Assembly: GCF_014174515.1 (NCBI RefSeq)
Contig: NZ_JACJUG010000012.1
Coordinates: forward strand, 97,192-161,191
Length of the DNA stretch: 64,000 nucleotides
Source: Mitsuaria sp. WAJ17
GTDB taxonomy: Bacteria; Pseudomonadota; Gammaproteobacteria; Burkholderiales; Burkholderiaceae_C
Reading direction: 5' to 3'
Shown here: piece after piece, positions 56,754 through 64,000 of the stretch
Layout: each line of letters begins with the position of its first letter
How positions within the stretch are numbered: position 1 is the first letter of the stretch
Translations under genes and position numbers: made by a program
The notes under the pieces: generated by a model
Databases searched by the model: none
Told to the model about the DNA's origin: nothing
Seen by the model: only the letters and a program-made list of their open reading frames with translations

Positions 56754-57634
56754 GCATTCCCCCCATTCCTTCCTATGCAATGCCCGCCGTCGCGGACTTC
56801 CCCGCGTCCCGCGTGTCCTGGGGCCTGCAGCCGCACAGGGCCGTGCTGCTGGTCCACGACATGCAGGACTACTTCCTGCGCAGCTACGGCGCGCACAGCC
56901 CGCTGCGGGACACCCTGCTTCAGCACCTGCAGGCCCTGGTTCACTGGGCCCGTGCGAACGGACTGCCCGTGGTCTATACCGCACAGCCTTCGACGCAAAG
57001 CCCGCAGGATCGCGCCTTGCTGAACGACATGTGGGGCCCAGGCCTGAGCGCCGCCGATCCCTCGCTGGCCGGCATTGTGAAGGCCCTGGCCCCGGCCGCC
57101 GGAGACACCGTGCTCGACAAATGGCGCTACAGCGCCTTCCAGCGCTCGGCGCTGGCGAGCCTCATGCGCCAATGGGGTCGCGACCAACTGCTGATCGGCG
57201 GCGTGTATGCCCACATCGGCTGCCTAGCGACGGCGGTCGAAGCCTTCATGCAGGACATCCAGCCCTTCATGGTGGGCGACGCCGTGGCCGACTTCTCCCT
57301 GGATGAGCACCAGATGGCCTTGCGCTATGTGGCCGGCCGCGCCGGCCGCGTGATCGGCACTGGGGAAGTCCTGGCGCTGGGGCGCAGCAGCATCACCTGG
57401 GAAGTCTTCAGAGCCAGCGTGCTGGCACGCCTTCCCGAGGGGCAGGAGGCGCCGCGGGACGATGACAATCTGCTGGACCACGGCATGGATTCCCTGATGC
57501 TGATGGAGCTGATCGCCGGCTGGTCCCGCCAGGGCATGCGCCTGCGCTTTGAGGACCTCGCCCAAGGACCCAGTCTGACGGCCTGGTGGGCGCTGGCGCA
57601 GAAGACCCAGGCCCAGGCAGGGGCGCAGGCATGA
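56750..57634 (+). CDS. entB: Isochorismatase with aryl-carrier domain
   Basis: The protein has 294 residues and overlaps entE by four bases. The isochorismatase part (1-205) shows [15 protein letters not shown] with the catalytic Asp, [12 protein letters not shown] and [20 protein letters not shown]. Residues about 215-290 form the aryl carrier protein with [12 protein letters not shown], where the serine takes phosphopantetheine. It splits isochorismate and then carries the DHB group to the first C domain of the NRPS. Confidence 0.95.
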   Translation: MSIPPIPSYAMPAVADFPASRVSWGLQPHRAVLLVHDMQDYFLRSYGAHSPLRDTLLQHLQALVHWARANGLPVVYTAQPSTQSPQDRALLNDMWGPGLSAADPSLAGIVKALAPAAGDTVLDKWRYSAFQRSALASLMRQWGRDQLLIGGVYAHIGCLATAVEAFMQDIQPFMVGDAVADFSLDEHQMALRYVAGRAGRVIGTGEVLALGRSSITWEVFRASVLARLPEGQEAPRDDDNLLDHGMDSLMLMELIAGWSRQGMRLRFEDLAQGPSLTAWWALAQKTQAQAGAQA

Positions 57635-58389
57635 GCGCTGCGGTCTTCATGGACCGCCGGGTCTGGGTGACCGGCGCGGGAAGCGGCATCGGCCGTGCGG
57701 CAGCACGCGCGTTTCATCAGCAGGGTGGGCAGGTGCTCGGCCTGGACCGCTGCTTCGATGGCAGCGATCTCGCCCCTTACGAGACACAGCTGCTGGACCT
57801 GACGCAGCCTGCGGCCGTGTCGAGCCTGTGCCGCCAGCGCCTGCCTGCAGGCGAGCGCATCGACGTGCTGGTACATGCCGCCGGCCTCCTGCGCATGGGA
57901 TGTTCTGACGAGCTGTCACCGGATGACTGGCATCAAAGCCTGCAGGTCAATGCGTCGGCCGCCTTCCATCTCTTCCAAGGCCTTGTGCCGCATTTCAAGC
58001 GGCAGGGGCAGGGCGCCATCGTCGTGCTGGGCTCCAATGCCGCGCATGTCCCGCGCCTGGGCATGGCCGCGTACTGCGCCTCCAAGGCTGCGCTGCGCAG
58101 CCTCAGCCAGTGCGTGGCGCTGGAGCTGGCGCCGCATGGCGTGCGCTGCAATCTGGTGTCGCCGGGCACCACCCGCACGCCCATGTTGCAGGCCATGGGT
58201 CTCGATGAGCCGGGCCTGCAGCGCACCATCCAGGGCCTGCCAGGGCAGTACAAGCTGGGCATTCCCCTGGGCAAGATCGCCGAGCCCGCCGATGTGGTGG
58301 ACGCCATCCTGTTCATGGCCTCGCCTGCGGCCGGACACATCACCCTGCATGATCTGGTCGTCGATGGTGGCGCCAGCCTGGGAGCCTGA
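57631..58389 (+). CDS. entA: 2,3-dihydro-2,3-dihydroxybenzoate dehydrogenase
   Basis: The protein has 252 residues and overlaps entB by four bases. It is a short-chain dehydrogenase with the NAD-binding VWVTGAGSGIGRAAARAF, LVHAAGLLRMG, the active-site serine region VVLGSNAAHVPR and YCASK. It completes 2,3-dihydroxybenzoate from the EntB product. Confidence 0.94.
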   Translation: MSAAVFMDRRVWVTGAGSGIGRAAARAFHQQGGQVLGLDRCFDGSDLAPYETQLLDLTQPAAVSSLCRQRLPAGERIDVLVHAAGLLRMGCSDELSPDDWHQSLQVNASAAFHLFQGLVPHFKRQGQGAIVVLGSNAAHVPRLGMAAYCASKAALRSLSQCVALELAPHGVRCNLVSPGTTRTPMLQAMGLDEPGLQRTIQGLPGQYKLGIPLGKIAEPADVVDAILFMASPAAGHITLHDLVVDGGASLGA

Positions 58390-59535
58390 ATGGATACTCG
58401 CTTCAGCCCCGAAGTGGCTGCCCGCCACGCCCGTCCGGCGCAGGCCCTGCCGTCGCCCCTGCAGCTCATGCAGCAGACCGATGCGCCGGGCCGCGATGTC
58501 CTCGACCTGGTCGGCCGCACGAGAGCGCGCATCCGCCTGCTGATGCAGGGCCGGGACGACAGGCTGCTGGTGCTCATCGGCCCCTGCTCCATCCACGACC
58601 CACGCTCTGCGCTGGACTACGCACGGCGCCTGGCCCAGGAACGGGAACGGCTGGGCGACGAGCTGGAGCTGGTGATGCGCGTCTACTTCGAGAAGCCCCG
58701 GACCACGCTGGGCTGGAAGGGCATGATTCAGGACCCCTGGCTGGACGGAAGCGGCCAGTTCCAGGAGGGCCTCTTCCTGGCCCGCCAGCTGCTGCTGGAC
58801 ATCAACCGGCTTGGCGTGCCGGCCGCCACGGAGTTCCTGGACCCGCTGGTCGCGCCGTATCTGGAAGACCTGGTCAGCTGGGGTGCCGTGGGAGCGCGAA
58901 CGACCGAGAGTCAGACCCACCGCGAGATGGCATCGGGCCTGCCTCTGCCCGTGGGCTTCAAGAACGGCACCGATGGCAATGTGCAGACGGCCTGCGATGC
59001 CATCGAGGCGGCGTCCGCACCGCATCACCGCCTGGGGCTGGATCCAGGCGGTCATGTCGTGGTCCAGCACACCGCCGGCAATCCCGATGGGCACCTGGTT
59101 CTGCGCGGCGGCCTCGAGCCCAACTATCACGCGCAGCCAGTTTCCGATGCTTGCGAGACCCTGAAGGTCAGGGGACTGCCCCCGCGCTTGGTGGTGGACT
59201 GCAGCCACGGCAACAGCCGCAAGCAGCATGAGCAGCAGCGCCTGGTGGCCGCGGACATCGCGGCCCGCATCCAGCGCGGAGAGCGCAAGGTCTTCGGCCT
59301 GATGATCGAGAGCCACCTGAAGGCCGGCAGGCAGCCCTTCGTGCCGGGCGTGCACGCGCCAGACGCACTGGTCTACGGCCAGAGCATCACCGACGCCTGC
59401 CTGGACTGGCCAGGCAGTCTGCAGGTGCTGCAGGGCCTGCAGGATGCGGTGAGGGCTCGGCGCCGACGGATGGCACTTTCCAATCCCGTGGACAGCACGG
59501 GCGGTGAACCTGACGGCAACTCAATGCAAGGTTGA
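58390..59535 (+). CDS. DAHP synthase (AroG/F/H class), first copy
   Basis: The protein has 381 residues and starts directly after the entA stop. It condenses phosphoenolpyruvate and erythrose 4-phosphate, the entry of the shikimate pathway. Key motifs are IGPCSIHD (metal Cys), MRVYFEKPRTTLGWKG, ATEFLDP, VGARTTESQTHREMASGL, VGFKNGTDGN, LRGGLEPNYHAQP, DCSHGNSRKQ, LMIESHLKAG and SITDACLDW. All catalytic and metal residues known from E. coli AroG appear present. As the last gene of the siderophore operon, it should raise chorismate supply under iron limitation. Confidence 0.92.
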   Translation: MDTRFSPEVAARHARPAQALPSPLQLMQQTDAPGRDVLDLVGRTRARIRLLMQGRDDRLLVLIGPCSIHDPRSALDYARRLAQERERLGDELELVMRVYFEKPRTTLGWKGMIQDPWLDGSGQFQEGLFLARQLLLDINRLGVPAATEFLDPLVAPYLEDLVSWGAVGARTTESQTHREMASGLPLPVGFKNGTDGNVQTACDAIEAASAPHHRLGLDPGGHVVVQHTAGNPDGHLVLRGGLEPNYHAQPVSDACETLKVRGLPPRLVVDCSHGNSRKQHEQQRLVAADIAARIQRGERKVFGLMIESHLKAGRQPFVPGVHAPDALVYGQSITDACLDWPGSLQVLQGLQDAVRARRRRMALSNPVDSTGGEPDGNSMQG

Positions 59536-59635
59536 TCTTCATTGCATCTAGTGCCAGTTCCTCATCAGCGGTAACTGAGGCTCAATCGCATCTACCCGCT
59601 GCCCGAGGGGGCGGCGGCGCAGAAGGAGATGTGAC

Positions 59636-60721
59636 ATGACCGTCGAATTGGTGCGCACTGCGCCCGGCTTTGTGAGCGAGCTGTTGACCCCCGCGCAGCT
59701 CAAGCGCCTGATTCCCTGCAGTGCGAATTCCGCTGCCACCGTGCAGCAGGCGCGCAGGAACATACGCAGCATCCTGCAGGGGCGCAGCGACCGGCTGCTG
59801 GTGGTGATCGGCCCCTGCTCCATCCATGACTGCATGGCCGCCCGCCACTATGCGCGGCGCTTGCTGCACATGCGGGAGCAGTGGGGGCAGGAGCTCGAAA
59901 TCGTCATGCGGGCCTATCTTGAGAAGCCCCGCACCACCCTGGGCTGGACAGGCCTGCTCAACGACCCCTTCCTGGATGGCAGCGGGCTCATCGCCCATGG
60001 CCTGGAGATCGGGCGCAGCCTGCTGGAGGAGCTCAATGCCATGGGCGTGCCGGTGGCCCATGAGATCGTGGCGCCGGCCACGATGAGCTACCTGGACGAC
60101 TTGCTGTCCTGGGTGGCCGTCGGGGCCCGCACCTCGGCCTCGCCGGTGCACCGTCAGCTTGCCTCGGGGCTGGACATGCCGGTGGGCTTCAAGAATGGCG
60201 TCGAGGGCCAAGTGCAGGTGGCCGTGGATGCCATCCAGTCGGCGCGCCATGCCCACAGCTATGTGGCGGTGCGCCCCCAGGGCACTCTGGGCGTCTACAG
60301 CAGCCGGGGTAATGCCGACGCCCACCTCGTGATGCGCGGCGGCAAGCAACCCAACTACGACAACGACAGCCTGTGCGCCGCAGTGGCGTTGCTGCGAACG
60401 GCCGGCCTGCATGAAGCCCTGGTGGTGGATGCCAGCCATGGAAACAGCCAGAAGGACCACCACAGGCAGTCAATGGTATGCGCTGACCTAGCTGGGCAGA
60501 TCAGCGGCGGAAGTCACAGCATTTCTGGCGTGATGATCGAGAGCAATCTGCGCTCGGGGCGGCAGGACCTGCAGGCCGGCAAGGTGCCCGACCCCGAGCT
60601 GAGCGTCACGGATGCCTGCATCGGCTGGGACGAAAGTGCGGAGCTTCTGCGCCTGCTCGCCGAAGCCGTGCGTGCGCGGCGCAGCCGCAGCGTCCATCGG
60701 GCGCCGGCCGTGGCCTGCTGA
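59636..60721 (+). CDS. DAHP synthase, second divergent copy
   Basis: The protein has 361 residues; the ATG at 59636 follows AAGGAG after a 100-base gap from the first copy, so it may have its own promoter. The catalytic and metal residues are kept (IGPCSIHD, MRAYLEKPRTTLGW, VGFKNGVEG, VMRGGKQPNYDN, DASHGNSQKD, VMIESNLRSG, SVTDACIGW). Nearby conserved stretches are changed: the usual GARTTESQxHRE reads GARTSASPVHRQ, and ATEFLDP reads AHEIVAP. This suggests altered regulation or specialised metabolism. The next gene encodes a PaaZ-like protein. Confidence 0.88.
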   Translation: MTVELVRTAPGFVSELLTPAQLKRLIPCSANSAATVQQARRNIRSILQGRSDRLLVVIGPCSIHDCMAARHYARRLLHMREQWGQELEIVMRAYLEKPRTTLGWTGLLNDPFLDGSGLIAHGLEIGRSLLEELNAMGVPVAHEIVAPATMSYLDDLLSWVAVGARTSASPVHRQLASGLDMPVGFKNGVEGQVQVAVDAIQSARHAHSYVAVRPQGTLGVYSSRGNADAHLVMRGGKQPNYDNDSLCAAVALLRTAGLHEALVVDASHGNSQKDHHRQSMVCADLAGQISGGSHSISGVMIESNLRSGRQDLQAGKVPDPELSVTDACIGWDESAELLRLLAEAVRARRSRSVHRAPAVAC

Positions 60722-60823
60722 CCCCCTCGCGCTGCGCCCCCGCGCTGCGCCCCGTCTCGTATTTGCCCGCCATGCCGTCTTCGCGGCGCGCTGGCGGCCG
60801 CTGCATCCCAGGAGCCCCACCTC

Positions 60824-62830
60824 ATGAACGTCCAGACAGACCGCCAGCCTGCGCCCGCCGGCAGCAGCCAGCGCGCCAAGCAAGACCTGACCCCGGCTGC
60901 CAATGCGGCCCGCCGGGAGGCCGATCCCACCACGCAGCTGAGCCAGAACCTCGCCAGCCTGCGCCAGGCTGCCGCCAGGCTGCCCGTGCCGGGCGGCTTT
61001 CCCGGCCGCGCACGCCTGCTGCTGCAGCTGTGCGAGCAGCTGCAGCAGCACCGGGAGTCCCTCATGCATGCAGGCTGGCTCGCCGGCTATGCCCCCTGGG
61101 ACCAGCACCTGGACTTCGATGCCGGCCTGGCCGCCGTCCGGCAGTTGGCGCAGGAGCTCGCAAAGGAGTGGTCGGATGCCGCGCTGGTCGTCGATGGCGA
61201 GCCGCAGTCGCTCGACAGGGAGGGCCGCTACTGGGCCGCCCAGGCCCTGACGCGCGCCGAGGGCGTGGACGTGCTGGTCCTGGGCCTGCACCGGCCCTGC
61301 GCCCACCTGCTGCTGGGCTTCTCCAGCGCCTGGTTGGCCGGCCGCGCCTGCCTGGTGCTCTGCCCGGAGGAGCACCCACTTCTGGAGGCTCTCATGCTGG
61401 CCCTGCGCCGCGGCCTGCCGCATGGGGGCGCGGTGCTTCGCAGCATGGTAGGCGTGGACCTGGGCCTGGCCCTGGCGCAGTTGCAGGCGACGGACCACCT
61501 GCAGGTCTGGAGCACGCCCGAGAGCACCGATCGGGCCGAGATGCGATGGGAGCAGCTGCCGGGTTGTGCCGCGGAGCGCCTGCTGCAGCTGGCCGCACCG
61601 GGCCTGGCGGTGCTGGATGCGTCTGTCGAGCCCGGCGGTCCGCAATGGCAGCGCCTGGTGGACCTGGTCGCCCTGGGTGTCCTGGCCCTGCAGGGACTGC
61701 ACGAGCATGCGGTGCGCATGGTCTGGCTGCCGCGCGAGCAGCTCGGGGCCTTCCACCAGGCCCTGCAGCAGCGCTGGCTGGCCTGGCAGGGCTGCCACCC
61801 AGCCCGGCACTGGCAGGGTGGGGCGGACGCCGTGCAGCGGCTGCGGGCGCAGGCCTGGGTACAGGACGCCCTCGCGCGGGGCGCACAGGGCCTGCCAGGC
61901 GATCCGCAGGGGCCCAGCGTCGTGCAGCTGCGACAGCCGGCGGGCGGGGAGGGCCCGGGTCTCGCTCCGCCGCCCCTGGGCCCAGTGCTCGCCCTGTGGG
62001 CCTATGACGACGTCGCAGACCTGGACGCCGCCCTGCAGGCCCTGAGCAAGGGCTGCCGGGGCGGGCTGGCCGTGCTGGCCAGCGAGGAGCCCGAGCACCG
62101 GCGTGCCTGGAGCGAGCCCCTGGCTCGGCATCACCGCTTTCTGCACCTGCTCGATGCCCGGCCAACCCAGCCCGCCGACCACGAACAAACCCTGCGTGGC
62201 GCCTGGGAGCTGCTGGCGGCCCTGGACCGCTCAACGGTGCGCGTCACGCTCAAGTCCCTGCTGCAGCCCTGCACGGTGCTGGCCGAGCCTGTGCCCCTGG
62301 GCGAATGCCTGCAGCAGTACCTGCCGGGCGCGGCGCGGCGTGAACTTGACGTCCATCCCTTCCGCCGCTGCTTCGAGGACCTGGCCGTGGGGGACTCGCT
62401 GCTGACCCATCGCCGCACCGTCACCGAGGCCGATATCGCGGCCTTCGGCGGCGTCTCGGGCGACTATTTCTACATGCACTTCGACGCCGAGGCGGCCGCT
62501 GCCTCGCCTTTCGGCCGGCGTATCGCCCACGGCTACTTCGTGCTGTCCGCGGCGGCCGGCCTCTTCGTGTGGCCGGGCGAGGGGCCTGTGCTGGCCAACT
62601 ACGGGCTGGACCGCTTGCGCTTCATCCAGCCCGTGGGCATCGGCGACACCATCCAGGCGCGGCTCACTTGCAAGCGAAAGCAGGACAAGCCCCAGGCCGG
62701 CTCCCGGCGCGGCCAGGGCGTGGTGGTGTGGGACGTGCAGGTCACGAACCAGCAGGGCGAGACCGTGCTGAGCTACGACATCCTTACCCTGGTGGCCAAG
62801 CGGCCGCGCGAGGCCACGGCCACGGCCTGA
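60824..62830 (+). CDS. PaaZ-like fusion: degenerate aldehyde dehydrogenase half plus intact MaoC-type hydratase
   Basis: The protein has 668 residues; the ATG at 60824 follows AGGAG. From about residue 505 it matches the hydratase half of PaaZ closely: HPFRRCFEDLAVGDSLLTHR, RTVTEADIAAFGGVSGDYFY with the Asp and the following His (MHFDAEAAAA), RIAHGYFVLSAAAGLFVWPG and RLTCKRK. Residues 1-500 align in outline with the aldehyde dehydrogenase half. However, the lysine region (IIKPATAT in E. coli) reads LVLCPEEH, the catalytic-Cys region (AGQKCTA) reads LQGLHEH, and no general-base glutamate is seen. PaaZ opens oxepin-CoA and oxidises the aldehyde; a form without the oxidation step leaves an aldehyde that can cyclise to tropone precursors. 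Confidence 0.8.
   Translation: MNVQTDRQPAPAGSSQRAKQDLTPAANAARREADPTTQLSQNLASLRQAAARLPVPGGFPGRARLLLQLCEQLQQHRESLMHAGWLAGYAPWDQHLDFDAGLAAVRQLAQELAKEWSDAALVVDGEPQSLDREGRYWAAQALTRAEGVDVLVLGLHRPCAHLLLGFSSAWLAGRACLVLCPEEHPLLEALMLALRRGLPHGGAVLRSMVGVDLGLALAQLQATDHLQVWSTPESTDRAEMRWEQLPGCAAERLLQLAAPGLAVLDASVEPGGPQWQRLVDLVALGVLALQGLHEHAVRMVWLPREQLGAFHQALQQRWLAWQGCHPARHWQGGADAVQRLRAQAWVQDALARGAQGLPGDPQGPSVVQLRQPAGGEGPGLAPPPLGPVLALWAYDDVADLDAALQALSKGCRGGLAVLASEEPEHRRAWSEPLARHHRFLHLLDARPTQPADHEQTLRGAWELLAALDRSTVRVTLKSLLQPCTVLAEPVPLGECLQQYLPGAARRELDVHPFRRCFEDLAVGDSLLTHRRTVTEADIAAFGGVSGDYFYMHFDAEAAAASPFGRRIAHGYFVLSAAAGLFVWPGEGPVLANYGLDRLRFIQPVGIGDTIQARLTCKRKQDKPQAGSRRGQGVVVWDVQVTNQQGETVLSYDILTLVAKRPREATATA
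60880..60893 (-). repeat. Dispersed 14-mer, copy 6
   Basis: GCAAGACCTGACCC is the exact reverse complement of GGGTCAGGTCTTGC. It encodes Lys-Gln-Asp-Leu-Thr-Pro near the N-terminus of the PaaZ-like protein. Confidence 0.7.
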
Positions 62831-62845
62831 GCCTTTTGCCGCGGC

Positions 62846-63688
62846 TCAGCGGCTCGGCGCTCGCTGCGCGAAGTAATGAGCCGGCGAGTCGCCAAAGCAG
62901 CGGCGGAACATCGCGATGAAGTTGCTGGGCGTCGCATAGCCCAGCGCATCGGCCACATTGGCCACGCTGTCACCGCGGGCCAGTCGTTCCAGGGCATGGG
63001 TGAGTCGGGCCTGCTGCCGCCATTGGGCAAAGCTCACCTGCGTCTCTGCCATGAAGAGCCGGCCCAGGGTGCTGGGCGAGAGGCCCGCCCACTGGGCCCA
63101 GTCGTCCATGGTGCGCTTGTCCTCGGGCTGCTCCAGGATGGCGTTGGCGATGCGCAGCAGGCGGCGGTCCTCGGGCATGGGCAGGTGCAGGGGCTCGTGC
63201 GGTGCCTGGCGCATCTCGTCCAGCAGCACGGCCAGCATGCGCTCCTGCTCTGGGTTCAGCCGCTCCTGCTGCGTCCAGGACACCGCCCGGCGCACCAGGG
63301 CCCGCATCAGCTCGCTGATGCCGAACACGCAGGGGGTGGTCGGCAGGGACTGGCAGGCCAAGGGCGCGATCACCACGCTCCAGCCGCTCATGGCGCCGCT
63401 GATGCTGACCTTGTGCGCCATGCCCGGCGGGATCCAGCCGGCCCGGTGCGGCGGCAGCAGCCAGGAGCCATGCGGGGTGCGCACATGCACGAGTCCGTTC
63501 TCCACGCAGAAGGCCTGGCCGCGCAGATGGCTGTGCCAATCGATCTCGCGGGTGCCCAGGCGGTACTCGGTCCCGGCGTCGTCCTCGCCCCAGATGGCGA
63601 TCAGGGGCGGGCCGTCGGCCTGTTCGCTGAGATCGACAGAGGGCTCAGGGCTGGCCAGGGAAGGGGGGGCAGCGCTGTGGTGGGTCAT
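62846..63688 (-). CDS. AraC-family regulator with cupin sensor domain
   Basis: The protein has 280 residues. An N-terminal cupin-like domain is suggested by DWHSHLRGQAFCVENGLVHV and LLPPHRAGWIPPGMAHKVSI. The C-terminal AraC domain shows DDWAQWAGLSPSTLGRLF and VANVADALGYATPSNFIAMF. It is convergent with the PaaZ-like gene (15 bases apart) and divergent from the efflux lipoprotein gene, which it probably controls through the AT-rich 87-base gap. This arrangement is common for aromatic-acid or drug efflux pumps. Confidence 0.87.
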   Translation of the reverse strand: MTHHSAAPPSLASPEPSVDLSEQADGPPLIAIWGEDDAGTEYRLGTREIDWHSHLRGQAFCVENGLVHVRTPHGSWLLPPHRAGWIPPGMAHKVSISGAMSGWSVVIAPLACQSLPTTPCVFGISELMRALVRRAVSWTQQERLNPEQERMLAVLLDEMRQAPHEPLHLPMPEDRRLLRIANAILEQPEDKRTMDDWAQWAGLSPSTLGRLFMAETQVSFAQWRQQARLTHALERLARGDSVANVADALGYATPSNFIAMFRRCFGDSPAHYFAQRAPSR

Positions 63689-63775
63689 GACTGAATTTCA
63701 TTATTTTTAGATTGAACAACGCTATCACGCTTTTGACCCCTCGCCCAAGAATGCGCCTCAGGGAGAGGCAACACC

Positions 63776-64000
63776 ATGAACCGCCACACGCAAGAATTCG
63801 CATTTGCCGTCCGCCGGGCCGGGGTCACCGCGCAGGGTCGCCACGCTCAATCCGGCCGCCCGGCAGCCGTTCTGGCAAGTCTGGTCCTTGCAGCCGCAGC
63901 CTTGGGCGGCTGCGCCACGCCGCCGGCCCCGGGCCAGCCGCTGGGGCTGCTGGACGCACAGGCGCTCCAGGCACCGGCGACCTCCGCCCCTGCCCGGGCG
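63776..64000 (+). CDS. Efflux-system outer-membrane lipoprotein, N-terminus (partial)
   Basis: Seventy-five residues are visible before the window ends; the ATG at 63776 follows AGGGAGAG. The signal VLASLVLAAAALGGC is a lipoprotein signal with lipobox LGGC, followed by a Pro/Ala-rich stretch. This is typical of NodT/OprM-type outer-membrane factors that open efflux operons next to an AraC regulator. The assignment is tentative because the diagnostic outer-membrane-factor domain lies beyond the window. Confidence 0.55.
   Translation, partial: MNRHTQEFAFAVRRAGVTAQGRHAQSGRPAAVLASLVLAAAALGGCATPPAPGQPLGLLDAQALQAPATSAPARA

Noticed and set aside
60728..60753. Tandem duplication CGCGCTGCGCCCC x2 before the PaaZ-like gene
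   Set aside because: Only two units in GC-rich DNA with no nearby target site or structure; probably a chance slippage product.

Overview
The window is a GC-rich stretch of about 64 kb from a chromosome, with tight ATGA gene overlaps and little intergenic space. Clade-I (Tat-type) nos genes, a sigma-54-linked nitrate assimilation cluster, a Fur-type box and the codon usage suggest a betaproteobacterium of the order Burkholderiales, perhaps the Roseateles/Mitsuaria/Rubrivivax group. That assignment is inference; no rRNA or tRNA gene is visible.

Layout. 1-372: end of a DegP/MucD-type protease. 434-3751: exported TolB-like/amidohydrolase fusion. 3874-4140: remnant of an ABC-ATPase-associated domain. 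4697-6261: UreE-like His-rich protein and a secreted esterase. 6382-11212: two secreted proteins, an M4 peptidase and an unassigned HEETH protein, with Ig-like domains and a common C-terminal domain. A related M64-type peptidase lies at 37313-38947. All three genes have a similar split inverted repeat upstream. 11512-21882: nitrate assimilation (nasT, nrtABD, nirBD, nasA, cobA) with two sigma-54 promoters and a leader RNA that looks like a NasT/ANTAR-controlled attenuator. 21861-25223: a membrane GGDEF/EAL protein. 25306-36240: nitrous oxide reduction (nosZ, nosRDFYL, a second NosL-like gene, and divergently a c-type cytochrome and nosX) with an FNR-type box. 36263-37183: a PAS-AraC regulator.

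39270-59535 reads as one Fur-controlled catecholate siderophore operon. It contains a TonB receptor, small membrane proteins, a PepSY protein, a Fes-like esterase, an MbtH protein, a 2466-residue dimodular EntF-like NRPS, an EntS exporter, EntC, EntE, EntB, EntA and a DAHP synthase that feeds chorismate. The NRPS order (C-A-PCP-C-A-PCP-TE) and its binding-pocket residues suggest a cyclic (2,3-dihydroxybenzoyl-L-cationic amino acid-L-Ser)3 type product, which is inference. 59636-62830 holds a second, divergent DAHP synthase and a PaaZ-like protein whose aldehyde dehydrogenase half has lost its catalytic residues while the MaoC hydratase half is intact. This combination is known from tropone/tropolone pathways. 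An AraC regulator and the start of an efflux outer-membrane lipoprotein close the window.

Two features stand outside the genes. A 13-14 base sequence, GGGTCAGGTCTTGC, occurs six times exactly and at least four times with one mismatch. The split CTTGTACG / CGTACAAG operator-like element links the three secreted-protein genes. All alignments here were made by eye; no database search was possible.
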